Counted from the first letter of the stretch, positions 54,501 through 64,000 are shown. The stretch is DNA of 64,000 nt from Siphonodentalium dalli (GCA_032622095.1 CP136061.1:189540369-189604368), one strand, 5' to 3'. The notes: generated by a model not told the origin, from the sequence alone. Numbers and translations: made by a program.

Positions 54501-57500
54501 TGCTATAAAATGATATAAAATTAAGCATTTTAACGTTAGAAAACAGGGGTTTGGCGGTCATTTTGAATGGCGCCCTCTGTCGTGATGGGTGATTTTCGAG
54601 CAAGGCTAGTTCCAGATGCTGGCAAAATATTCCTGGATCATTTAACTTTGGAAATCATTTAGGCCCTATATTTGATTCAAAATGTCGCAAACATATCGTC
54701 ATATAGTAAAATTACAGCCCCCAAACGCATAAATTTCGAAAATAGGTTGCTATGGCAACCGGTCGCAATTGATGGTATCTACACAAAATTTCTAGAATTT
54801 TATAGACTAAGGATGATCACCCATATAGTATATGTTGTCACGCAGAGAATTCTGCCATGGCAAATGGTCTGACCCAACATTGAATAAACGCGTAGATTGC
54901 TATAAAATTATATAAAAGTAAGCATTTCTGCATACAATCTCGTCTGTGAGTAATGTTTTCTCAAAAGAATCACGTCCCAAACGAGTTAAAATGGCAAGTG
55001 ATCTTAAATACATTGACAACTTCTCCCAAGTTTCAAGCTCTTATCATACACTTACCAGGACTAGATATATCTTTCATTTTACTCTTTTGTTTTTGTTTTT
55101 GTTTTTCTAGTTGTAGCCGAGCTTGCTCTGGAATAGAAAGGATGGAAGTCAAGCTTGATACATAGTTAGCACATTATTAAAATATATGTAAAAATATGGC
55201 CTGCAGTATTCCCACTCTGGGCAATTCAAATTGGGGATGGTGATTTCATAAGTATGTACAAACACAGACACAGATCTGAAATAAGTTAAAGTTTTATGTG
55301 CTTATTTAACATCCATTTTCAGGTTTCTAGCAGTGCAAAACGCAGAAAATATTAATACATTTTACCAAAAAGTGAACCTTGTATGTAAATGGAGTAACAA
55401 GAAAACAACTATAGTACATCACAAGTTACTGTATACATCCCATTCAGAATTCACTAGACTGACAATAGTAAGCTCTCCCTACAAAGAGCAAAATTTGGAG
55501 AAGGTAGTTGTTTACTAGGTCCAGAAACTCACCAACAACTGAATTTTTTGGTAGTTCTCTATCCCATTTTGGCCCAATATCGAAGTCGTCCTCATCATCT
55601 GATGAATGACTAGAAGCCAAGCTCATGCTATCTCGGCTAATGGAAACTTCGCTGTCTGAATCAAAATCATTTCTCTTCTTGTTTCCAAGCTCTCCAGTGT
55701 CTGGATCTAGGAAAGTAAAAATTAATATTTACATTTAGTATATACTTCCTAATGAACATTTTTCAAGTTTGGTTACAAATGAATGAGTGGCCAAATTCAC
55801 TTTTAACAGCTAATTCCTCTTACTAAACAAAAAACAATTTCTCTTACCAGGCTTGTGGCCGTCAAATTTCCATTAAGAAGAATTTCATTCTTCTTTAAAA
55901 AATGCAATCTTCCTAAGAAAAATTAATTTACTCTTAACAAAATATAAATTTCTCTTAAGAACAATTAGTTTGGAATTTCTCTTAAGAAGAATTGATGTTT
56001 TGTTGAGAAGAATTGAATTCTTCTTAAGGGACCGTCGCGAAATGCAAAAACCGATAACCGATACCGACCGATGACCGATTGTAATAAATTCATCGGTCAT
56101 TCTATCTGTTCCATCGGTCATTCTATCTGTTCCATCGGTCATTCTATCGCTTCCATCGGTCGTTTCATCGGTAATTCTATCGGTTCCATCGGTTATTCAT
56201 CGGCGACTGATACGACGACGTTACAGCGACGTAACAGCGACGTCGGAAAACACGGGTGTCAGTCGTGTTTTTGGCGACGTCGCTGTAACGTCGTCGTATC
56301 AGTCGCCGATGAATAACCGATGGAACAGATGAATAACCGATGGAACCGATAGAATGACCGATGAAACGACCGATGGAAGCGATACTCGTGCATATAACCT
56401 TGAAATCTATGCTTATAAAGTCAATTCGAATGACTATCGCGCTGAGCATAATATACATATTTATCCATGCACTGTAGTTTATCTATAGTTATACACGCAA
56501 AATAGTGTTTGAGAGAAATCACTTACTATCATAGCCTAGTCCGATAGGCCTAGGTCTCAATCCGTAATTAGACATGTATTTATACCCATACCGAGAAAGA
56601 ATTTAATTGTGTTTATAAATGAATGCGTCATACTTTATCAGTTTATTTGTATAATCGCTACCTGACTTCCCCGCATTCAAATGACGGCAACTTAATAGAC
56701 TCAATTGTGAAGTTTTATGAAAACTTTCGGACAGTTGTCAAATGACCAGCTGTACGTAATATGTCCTTCTGCATTGAAAACGATTGCATTGATCTTTGCC
56801 GACGAATCAGTCATGTTCGCGTGCTTACCGGAATACACATCTATTACTGTGCCACTGTGGGGTTCCTTTTAGGCACAAAATATTTTCGTTTTAATTATCT
56901 CAATCAAACACTCAATAATGCCATAATCCAACAATTTTATTTTAGAGGTTTTATAAAATATATGGATCATTGAAAGTGTAATAAAATGTTACTTTATAGT
57001 TCTGAAGCGCCCCACCCGGACATTTACCGACCGGAAATTTCCCCACCCTGCTAATAAAATGCAGACATCAAACAATGTTTTGACTGATCAGTAAAGCCTA
57101 GTCAGTGAGGCCATCTCAAGCGATGTCAACTCAGCCGATGTAATGTTTTGACAGACACGAAAGCGTGTTCTGACAAACATGAAAGAGTGTTTTGACGTTA
57201 GTTTGGGACATCAACGCAGTTAAAACAATGTTGTGACAATTATGATCACAGTATGAATTCTAGTGAGTGAACTCTAGACAGCTATATAACCTTATCAAAG
57301 TTATCATGGAATCCCGGGGCCAGCCGCCCCAAAACACTCACTAAAAAAATAAAAATAAAAAAAAATGGAATCATATCTTCAATCATGGAACTGATTAAGA
57401 ACAATCGTGGTGTGTCACAACTGATGACGAGGTAAGTCTCAATTTCCACGATGTTAATTCATTTTCTGAGAAACAGACATAAAGAGCGTTCTTAGTTAAT

Positions 57501-60500
57501 TATCCAATAATATGTGCGCAAATTTCCATAAGGAGCATTTAATTTGATATGTTTTTAATATGTAAAAACTCAAACATCGGGGCCTCATTACGCACTGTCT
57601 TTAGGGAATTTCTGTATAAAAAAATGTTGTTTCGCTGCGAGAACATGGCGGACACTTTTTGTCAAAAAAAATATAAATATATATATATATAATCTTGCGG
57701 AGAAGAACAAGCTTGCCGAGTTATGTATAAAATATAAAAATTTCACGTCCTCACATTTGCTGGGAATTCTACCCTGCATTTGGGTCTGCCAGCTGGTCAG
57801 CACGTTTATTTGGAGCCCGAGAGTAGTACCGTACCGGTACCTCAATATTGGAATGATAACACGGAAACATTGATTTGGTATTAACTATTTTATTTTATTT
57901 ATTGAATTACAACTAGATACCTATCCATCATTGGGTGTTTCGTTACCGTTTTTCCGTTTGGTGGACGGCTTGAATCCTTCCGTTGTGTCTGTGAATTTTC
58001 AACTTACCTGAGGCTGAGAAATATACCTCAATGGGCTGGAATTTTACTCCATCTTTGGGTTAGCCTACCTGTGTTTAAGTTGCGTTATACACCGAAAATT
58101 ACGGTATTATTACTATTTACTTGTGTGTAACGGTGATTAATTGAATTTTTCTAAAACAATGGAAAATTTCCAATTTTGGTCTGTAAAGACACATTTTTCC
58201 CAATTCGAACGGACCCTGACCCATTCCCAAAATAGGCAAAAATCCCTGGGCCCGCGCACTATAGGCTTAGATCTCAATCAGTAATTAGATATTTATTTAC
58301 CCATATATATACGGTAAAATAATCGAAGAATTTAATTGTGTTTATAAATGAATGCGTCATACTAGATCGCCTCATGACTTCCCGTTCGCGAAGTGTAATA
58401 TTTCTTACGGAAGAATATTGACCTATATAGATTTTCGCGCAATCACGGCAACTTAATAGACTCAATTGTGAAGATTTATGAAAACTTTCGGACAGTTGTC
58501 AAATGACACACTGTAGTAGGGCCTAGTGCATTGAAAACGATTGCATTGATCTTTGCCGACGATTCACTGTCATTGAATGTATAAAAATCGGTGCCAGAAT
58601 TTTCTTCAGAATGAAAAATAAAGAGCGTTTCTGCGTGATGAGGTATTTTTCGGCCGCGAAAGATTTTATGAACCTAAATATTTCAAATACGTTCAATGTC
58701 GTAGTTACCATAAGACAAAGCCGCGGCAGCATGCAAGTGGACCTTTGATGAAACTTCAAAGGGAAAATCGAGGAGAAAGTGACATGTAATCATGTTCACT
58801 CAAACAAGAGTTACGATGTAGCAAATAATGTCGATTGCAACACAGTCGACGTCTGGGTGTATTCTGCCTGATGCACCTGGCGTTTGAGATATACAGACGT
58901 GCGCAAAAATAACGGAGATTAACAATTTCCCATTCAAGGGTTTTACTCACTTTTTGTGGCAATATACGTAAACAATACTTTATGGATATATATAACAAAA
59001 TAAAATGATGCATGGTTTATACACCAATTGAATAAAGCGTCCACATGGTTTGTTTATGTGGATTTGCAATAGACCGGATATGGATGATTAGAATTGTGCT
59101 AAATTAATCGGCTTTCCGGGAAACCAGTATGAGTGCACCGCTTCCCTTAGACGTTAAGAAAAAGACTTTTAAAATAAAATAAATTGAGCGCACAAAATAA
59201 ATAACTAATTTTTTTAATCGTACCGAATTCTACTATTGAAAACATCAATTCCAACACGCTATGTTCGGGTTCACTACACTATCAATCATTACTTATTGAT
59301 ACAGTGCTTAAATAGGTACATATTTCACGTTTCGACTTGACTGTGGTGTTTGTTCCTTCAATACGCCGAAATGTATTTATGAAACTTGGCATGTATGGAT
59401 TAGAGTTATGTCCCGTAGCTCGGGTATGTTACAAATTGGGAATCTGTTCGGAGTATGTGCAGAATACACCCAGACGTCAAACCGAGTAATGCCGAATATC
59501 TTTCGGCATGCATGGGGGGGGGGGGGGTGGTCACTCGAATAAAACATGGGAATAATTTAATTTACTAATTCTCGGTTATGGTGTCAAAGTATACCACATT
59601 AGAACAAAATATCGGCAAGCTCCTCCCACAGCCAACCAATTAAAGCAGAGAATAAAATCTCACTAAATAATCCGGGATTATTGACAGGTGTATGTCGACG
59701 TGCATGATGGCATGCGCGCGGGAACGATGCATCGGTATTTTTATGTTTGACAACAAAGTCCCATTAAAATCGTTAGATCGTTGAAACAGTGGGGTTAAAT
59801 ATAAATGTGATTCGTCATAATGACCACAAAAGCCGATGTTATGTACGAATTTAAATTTCCTTTAATTAAAAATACTCGAAAAAAAGACGATACAAACCAG
59901 AAATCTATCCCCGGTGTACATACCGTTCGGCCGCAGTGTACTTGCCGTTCGGGACACAACAGTTTAATTCTATCTGAGATAAATTTATTTCACTATCGAG
60001 CGTCATTGTATTTAATTAATAGATAAGAATGACGGCTTTTGTTGTCAATTTGGATACATTTGTAAAAATTACTACTTTGAGCTAGATTATTCTCCATTTC
60101 TATTTTATCACCCTGTCGGAGTGTTTCAAATCACTTTAAGACTAATTTAGAGGACAATTAATTGTGTTTATACAATGTTTTGTCATAAGAACACTGCATT
60201 TAGCGGACAGTTATGATTGTGTTTACAAAACATTTTTCCATGCACGTGCGCCGTCTCGTCAAGGAAGTCCTTGTATTCCCGGGAGCACACAAGAATTAAT
60301 TGAAGTGATAATGAAAGTCAAAATAGAATTCAATATGATTTTTTTTATAAATACGAATAAAATAACCCATACAAATCCCAACCAAGAATTATTATATGAC
60401 GCGTCCACATAAGACAACTTCAGACAAGTCGTCCCAAACACAAAATCACCGTCGGGGCGAGTTATCTCCCGTCTAGTTGCTCCGTTTCCTTCGTGGACAC

Positions 60501-62299
60501 ATACATTCGAATGCTGGTAGCTGGTGACGGATTATTACCTGTACGTTTATCTGGATGCGAAGAGCGATAGTCATAGCACTGCATGGCTTACAAACATGAC
60601 GTTATGGCGTCGTAATTTAAGTCCATCGGTCAACCATCGGTTATTTTGAACGTCGTCATCGGTCGACCGATGTACGCCATCGGTCAAATGATGTACGCCA
60701 TCGGTCGAACCATCGGTCGTTTTTCACGTCGGTCGGATCGGTCGACCGATGATTTAACCGGTGTACATCGGCTATCGGTCGGTTATCGGTCGGTATCGGT
60801 TTTTGCATTTCGCTACGGTCCCTAAGAGGAATTTCATTTCTCTTTTAAAGCAAATAAAATAAACTCCCCTTCAGCTGAAATGAACACTTCTCTAGATTCT
60901 TAGCTCACATAGATAGGTGCTTTTTACTGTATGGTGTTCCCTGTCAAATTAAATTTCAGAGTTGTGGGTGGAATCTAGTATTTACTCTATATGTTCTCAT
61001 ATATGAATTAGGTTTTATGACTATATATGAAATAGGTTTTATGACTATATATTAATTAGGTTTTATGACTATATATGAATTAGGTTTTATGACCGTTCTA
61101 GTATTTTTGAATTTCATTTTTGAAACTTCATGATATTATTTCTTATGAAATAACTATCGATACGAAGTGTGGGTGCTCTTTGTTTCTGAATGATAGCTCC
61201 AGTTAGGTTTTGATTGAACACAACCAAACATGGTTTGCGGCTTGAAACAAAAAGTGACTGTGTTTGAATTGAAGATTTGTCCCATGATTTTTGTCAAGAG
61301 TTATTTAGTCTTTGGATAACTCAAGTTATGGTTGCTTGATTGATCATCACTGAACTACCATGGTATGTAACTGAGTTGGCTCAATGTCTATTTCGAATCT
61401 AACTTTTACTAGCAGTCCAGAGTAATATGTAACTTTCTTAAAGTTGATTTTTTTAATAGGTTTTGAGATATATTCAGGTAGGGTTGTTTTATCAACACCA
61501 AACGTGATGGATTGTGGCTGCAATCTGAGTAAAAAAAATCCATCGGTCATACTTGATTTGGCAACTTTTCATGAAATAAATCACGTGGAATTTATCAATT
61601 ACCTTTCTAAGGACATCTGTTTGGGAAATAATGGCAATGGGCAACTGAAATTAAGATGCGGAACTAGCCGAACCAGAGGTGGAATGCTTCATTGGGATGT
61701 GCCCAAGAAATAAATAATAAAATAGAAATACGCATGTGCACATGCATTTTCAACATTTTTTGGCCAGAGAAACGGGAAATTGACTTTGCATAGCCTTAAT
61801 GAGGCCTTGAAAAGATGAAGATATAATGGATACATTGCAGTTATAAAATAGTAAAAAAAAATATTGGTATTTAATATGTTTCATTGTCGAAAAAGCAAGA
61901 ATTATTTGGAGAGGTTCTGTACTTGTTATCAGGTGGAGCGATGACTATCACTGTGATAAAGCAGCACATCTTTATATCTTGTAGTTAGCATTTTAGCAAT
62001 GTGCAATGCATTCTGGGAGAAATCAAATAGTTGAATATTACTCTTCACATACCATCCTTTCTCCTTTGATAAGTGTCATATCCGTAGCCAGGAATTCCAC
62101 CTTTTGGTGCATAGGCCAGATTATTATCAGATGTCGATGTTGATGTGCTACGTAGATAATCTTTCGATTTGTACAATCCTCCTGTACTTTTGCTTGACTT
62201 GCTGGTTGTTGAGTTTGTTGATACACCAATATTGACTCGATTGACAATACCTTCCAAGTGGCCTTCCATTGATCCATGTCGGTAAGCTAGTGCGCTCCT
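51404..62299 (-). CDS. Probable CELSR/Flamingo seven-pass cadherin, cytoplasmic-tail exons (partial gene)
   Basis: Five minus-strand exons (62299-62053, 55706-55533, 55127-55056, 53186-53022, 51570-51404) have consensus splice sites. Every internal intron is phase 1, so the frame runs through unbroken to TAA. The product is hydrophilic with no membrane segment. It has a Ser/Thr-rich part (STNSTTSKSSKSTGG, LRSTSTSTS), an acidic serine part (DPDTGEL, FDSDSEVSISRDSMSLASSH, SSDDEDDFDIGPKWDRELP), a Gln/Lys helix (QARLQLEKQKQKQKSK), and a Pro-rich acidic end (DDDDFILPPAPPDD). The order DPDT, DSDS-x-S, S-x-x-SSHSSD plus acidic run, then W-D, resembles vertebrate CELSR tails as I remember them. CELSR proteins act in planar cell polarity at the plasma membrane. 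The cadherin, EGF and seven-helix parts would lie upstream of the window. That this is a gene is well supported; the family name is an inference. Confidence 0.62.
51650..51765. repeat. Short foldback copy of the 28664 family
   Basis: GTGTGCCTGTCATTTGCAGA, TTCCCAGAGGGTGAATTTAG, TGATGCTA.. and the inverse TAGCGTCACTAAATTCACCC, TCTGGGGACCTCAGTCTGC. The arms are about 45 bp around ~12 bp. It lies in the last CELSR-like intron; the rest of that intron shows nothing. Confidence 0.75.
53022..53186 (-). CDS. CELSR-like tail exon 4
   Basis: On the minus strand the acceptor is ttttccag|TTCCTC and the donor CATAAAG|gtaaca; 165 bp, phase 1 to 1. It encodes PLSSYPMTSAPSFWPVENLL, SSKNSPSQLQMRSISPQVTM and SPQPDVTLSAQQHK. 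Pro/Ser/Gln-rich with repeated S-P and S-P-Q motifs that could be proline-directed phosphorylation sites. No known domain is recognised. Confidence 0.66.
53389..53415 (+). repeat. (AAT)9 microsatellite
   Basis: Nine AAT triplets without interruption, in the CELSR-like intron between exons 3 and 4. Confidence 0.95.
53891..54985. mobile_element. 1095-bp TTAA element with CTCGTTTRGGACG ends
   Basis: TTAA (53887-53890, 54986-54989) flanks CTCGTTTAGGACGGG and ACGTCCCAAACGAG. Left subterminal palindromes repeat GGAAACGGATATATC. The interior is a ~373-bp tandem duplication: 'TATTCCTGGATC', 'TTTGATTCAAAATGTCGCA' and 'GGATGATCACCCATATA' occur at about 54256 and 54629. No transposase is seen; TTAA targeting suggests a piggyBac-like element. 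Confidence 0.83.
55056..55127 (-). CDS. CELSR-like tail exon 3 (Lys/Gln helix)
   Basis: On the minus strand the acceptor is attccag|AGCAAG and the donor CCTG|gtaagt. The 72-bp symmetric exon (phase 1 to 1) encodes EQARLQLEKQKQKQKSKMKD and ISSP. The CAAAAA-type repeat coding for KQKQKQK may vary in length between alleles. Confidence 0.65.
55533..55706 (-). CDS. CELSR-like tail exon 2 (acidic serine block)
   Basis: On the minus strand the acceptor is tttcctag|ATCCAG and the donor GTTGTTG|gtgagt; the length is 174 bp. It encodes DPDTGELGNKKRNDFDSDSE and then SMSLASSHSSDDEDDFDIG and PKWDRELPKNSVV. This exon carries the acidic serine motif behind the CELSR assignment. The many Ser-Asp/Glu pairs look like casein-kinase-type sites. 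Confidence 0.72.
56140..56385. repeat. Long imperfect palindrome
   Basis: CATCGGCGACTGATACGACG, ACGTTACAGCGACG on the left is exactly inverted at 56272-56312 (CGTCGCTGTAACGTCGTCGT, ATCAGTCGCCGATG). The outer arms of CCATCGGT/ACCGATGG repeats extend it. The centre (about 56230-56270) contains GACGTCGG...GGCGACGTC. Such a hairpin could extrude or give a fold-back transcript. Confidence 0.85.
56530..58560 (+). repeat. Pair of ~290-bp direct repeats 1.7 kb apart
   Basis: Copy 1 (56530-56815) and copy 2 (58255-58560) share GAATTTAATTGTGTTTATAA, ATGAATGCGTCATACT, CGGCAACTTAATAGACTCAA, AACTTTCGGACAGTTGTCAA and TTGAAAACGATTGCATTGAT. Copy 2 has an extra 25-30 bp near 58395-58440. They may mark an internal duplication or ends of a nested element. 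Confidence 0.82.
61001..61093 (+). repeat. 24-bp tandem repeat, four copies
   Basis: 'TTAGGTTTTATGACTATATA' plus 'TGAA' repeats with GG at 61011, 61035, 61059 and 61083. It lies in the CELSR-like intron downstream of exon 1 in transcript order. Confidence 0.9.
62053..62299 (-). CDS. CELSR-like tail exon 1 in window
   Basis: On the minus strand the acceptor is tattatag|AGGAGC and the donor GGATG|gtatgt. It reads RSALAYRHGSMEGHLEGIVN, RVNIGVSTNSTTSKSSKSTG and ends GYGYDTYQRRKD in phase 1. Ser/Thr/Gly-rich with no known domain fold. The start could be 2 bp later (tatagag|GAG), but the frame with exon 2 supports the one given. Confidence 0.72.
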
Positions 62300-62656
62300 C
62301 TATAATACCAAGATAGAGAAATTAAAAAGTCTGTCCTAGATAAGGGAATTAGAAATATTACGGCATGTTTTTGCACATCTTGCTTTAACAAAAAATTTAA
62401 AGACAATTCTCCTACGTAGCCAAGATAACACCAGCTTCAAATATCTTCACACCAATTAAAGGTGTGGATATCGATAAAAAATATCTTTTACCAGGAAGTT
62501 CCTATGACTGAAAAAACTACATGGGTCTTAAAGGTGTCTTATATGGGTCTTAAAAATCTAATTTTGAGTGAGATAGACAGGAGGTTGAAAGATATTTATC
62601 TGCCAAAAAGCTTACAAGATACAATACATTTGAATTCTTATGTTTAACATCATTAA

Positions 62657-63824
62657 CCCTTTGAACCCTGGCTCCCCACAACGATCAACACCATGACCCT
62701 GAGCTCCCAGTGTTATTTTTGATTTATTGTAGACTGTGTTTATGTGCAATGTGTTGGTTACGTTTAAATGGCGTTGCAGGTCTGAAACTTTACATGTATG
62801 TTCCCCATGGACCACTGAGTATTTTGAGATCGGGATACATTGCCACACGACCACTCCCTGTCAACGGTTTCTATGCAACTACCCAAAATTGAAAGTAAAA
62901 TGCAATTATAGCTTTTATCGATGTATTTCAGCCCTAAGAAACGGCGTTTCCGGTGCAGCCAATGCCTCATTGTGAAATTTGATATATATCTGGTCAGATG
63001 AGTGAATCTAACTTTTGTTTAAGGGTAGCAACGGTTGCTAAGCAAATACCCCAAATGATCCAATGACACCATTGCCCTGAGCATTTAATTGTATTATACT
63101 CCATTTTAGACATTCTCATAGGCGCATGTTAGGTTTATCCGAAATCACGTGATGAACGTTTCAGTTGGTCTCGTCGACAATCAACTACCAGAGTGCGCAT
63201 CGCCCCAAAATAAATTTAAGTAATCAACCTTGGGGTGTACTGTCCACACTTATTGAAATTGGTACATTCTTTGGTCCCAGCTTCTCATTCGGTGTAAAGG
63301 TACGTTCAACAAACGAATTTGTGTCCATTTTCAAGGTATGGACATTATGATCACCGTGACTAATTGCAGGTATGAAGCCACGCCCCCATCTCGACATAAG
63401 CTCCACCCATTTCCACAACACCTCAAGTGCCCCATACAGTGACCGCTTGTCATATCTGTACTTGAAACAACGCCATCAGCTGCAGGAGCGACTGACGTCT
63501 GAATCTCTCCCAGTCTCACTGTGCTTTCATTCTCCCATTCTAACTCACAACTGTCGTAGTCATCATCATCTAAATCTTCCGCGTCCGATTCCAAAATTTT
63601 CCGGGCCACCTCCTCTACCGAAAATGTTTTAGGCTTCATAATTAATGATGTTGTGTGCTTAAACGCAATAGCAACAAGACACAAACAAAAACATAATTAT
63701 TGGAGAACCAGTCGACCGCGATGATGTTTGTAAACAATACACACGTGGCGGTCGGTATACTGGACGCTGGGGTATTTGGAGGTTCATGCTGCGGCCGGTT
63801 TTCCGGCCGCTCGGGTTCAAAGGG
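62657..63824 (-). mobile_element. piggyBac-like element, internally deleted, 1168 bp
   Basis: TTAA (62653-62656, 63825-63828) flanks CCCTTTGAACCC and GGGTTCAAAGGG. CCC..GGG ends at TTAA are the piggyBac hallmark. The right end adds the hairpin GCGGCCGGTTTTCCGGCCGC (63791-63810). The only coding remnant is a transposase-like N-terminus reading from the right end on the minus strand. A full element would need about 1.5 kb more for the catalytic region, so this is an internal-deletion derivative. It lies upstream (5' side) of CELSR-like exon 1 in the window. Confidence 0.85.
63450..63639 (-). pseudogene. piggyBac-like transposase N-terminal remnant
   Basis: It starts with ATG at 63639-63637, about 185 bp inside the right inverted end, as expected for a piggyBac transposase. 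It reads MKPKTFSVEEVARKILESDA, then EDLDDDDYDSCELEWENE. An N-terminal VEEV...IL..SD helix followed by an acidic run is usual in PGBD-type transposases. The frame then runs into unrelated residues and stops at 63331. The DDD catalytic region and Cys-rich C-terminus are missing. The identification rests on context (TTAA, CCC ends) as much as on protein character. Confidence 0.6.
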
Positions 63825-64000
63825 TTAATAATTAATTTAGTAAGCAAACTGCGATAAATCTTGAAATCTAGTGAAAGAATACAATCAGGGAATTGTGTTT
63901 TGTTTTCGTGAATGTGATGCATTTCAGCCCATGATTCTTGAAAACCAATTTCATAAAACATTCGTCCAGTCTTATCGTGCATATCCTCAAGCATGCACTC

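Larger units (their letters stand above)
56028..60822. mobile_element. 4.8-kb element with TAA target duplication and ATCGGT-rich ends, PIF/Harbinger-like
   Basis: The left end GGGACCGTCGCGAAATGCAA, AAACCGATAACCGAT and the inverse of the right end GGGACCGTAGCGAAATGCAA, AAACCGATACCGAC match over about 30 bp. TAA flanks it (56025-56027, 60823-60825), fitting the 3-bp TWA duplication and GG-type ends of PIF/Harbinger. Subterminal arrays repeat CCATCGGTCATTCTATC and CATCGGTCGACCGATG. Inside are a ~245-bp palindrome (56140-56385) and a ~290-bp direct repeat (56530-56815, 58255-58560). No transposase or Myb-like frame was recognised, so it is non-autonomous or old. It lies in the CELSR-like intron between exons 1 and 2. 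Confidence 0.8.
55860..60870. repeat. 'CTTAAGAAGAATT' repeat block split by a 4.8-kb insertion
   Basis: On the left (55868-56027) TTAAGAAGAAT, TTCTCTTAAGAAGAATTGA and GAATTGAATTCTTCTTAA recur with approximate dyad symmetry. On the right (60823-60870) TAAGAGGAATTTCATTTCTC goes on. The block is AT-rich and could be an older palindromic element into which the 56028-60822 element jumped. Confidence 0.55.

Noticed and set aside
55885-56458. Frames with repeated 'MTDGTDR' / 'IGHSICSIGHS' peptides
   Set aside because: They arise from the CCATCGGT subterminal array and the long palindrome of the 4.8-kb element.
61444-61713. 89-codon plus frame in the CELSR-like intron
   Set aside because: No family, no splice context on the plus strand, and flanked by simple repeats.
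63834-63996. Minus-strand frame MLEDMHDKTGRMFYEIGFQE near the window edge
   Set aside because: It looks somewhat protein-like and could be an exon or another transposon remnant. But no clear donor or family match is seen and it runs off the window, so I do not call it.
1-64000. tRNA, rRNA or other structured RNA genes
   Set aside because: No A/B-box pair with acceptor stem and no rRNA core was recognised by eye. A covariance-model search would settle it.

Overview
The window is eukaryotic, AT-rich and dominated by interspersed and tandem repeats. The organism is most likely a bivalve mollusc or a close lophotrochozoan relative. The basis is GT-AG spliced genes with metazoan proteins, plus repeat families I associate with bivalve genomes: the 'AGCTCACCTGAGACGAAG' family, the 'ATCATCCGGAAACC' family and the 'CCATCTTGGATTTTACTC' satellite. 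No species can be named from the sequence alone.

Two host genes are supported. (1) On the + strand, nine exons between 1001 and 26204 encode the C-terminal ~306 residues of the mitochondrial processing peptidase beta subunit (PMPCB). Its 5' exons, with the zinc-binding motif, lie upstream of the window. Reading frame is kept across all eight introns, which range from 299 bp to 13.6 kb. (2) On the - strand, five exons from 62299 down to 51404 encode an acidic, Ser-rich, low-complexity protein tail. It best matches the cytoplasmic C-terminus of a seven-pass cadherin (CELSR/Flamingo). The two genes converge and are separated by about 25 kb of repeat-filled sequence.

Most of the rest is transposon-derived. 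Introns 3, 4 and 7 of PMPCB hold a 4.55 kb terminal-inverted-repeat element, two satellite-bearing elements, two hAT-type elements with 8-bp target duplications, and a four-deep nest of elements. The intergenic region holds a broken THAP-domain gene with promoter-like motifs, a Tc1 transposase relic, an inverted satellite array and many short palindromic elements. The CELSR-like introns and their upstream flank hold a 1.1 kb TTAA element, a 4.8 kb TAA-flanked element with long palindromes, and an internally deleted piggyBac-like element that keeps a transposase N-terminus.

I see no operon, CRISPR array, rRNA or convincing tRNA. I found no clearly new biological system. The most interesting signals are the datable nested insertions, a palindromic core shared by two TTAA families, and sequence blocks and an AATAAAGAGCGTT motif shared by elements with unrelated ends. 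All similarity statements were made by eye.
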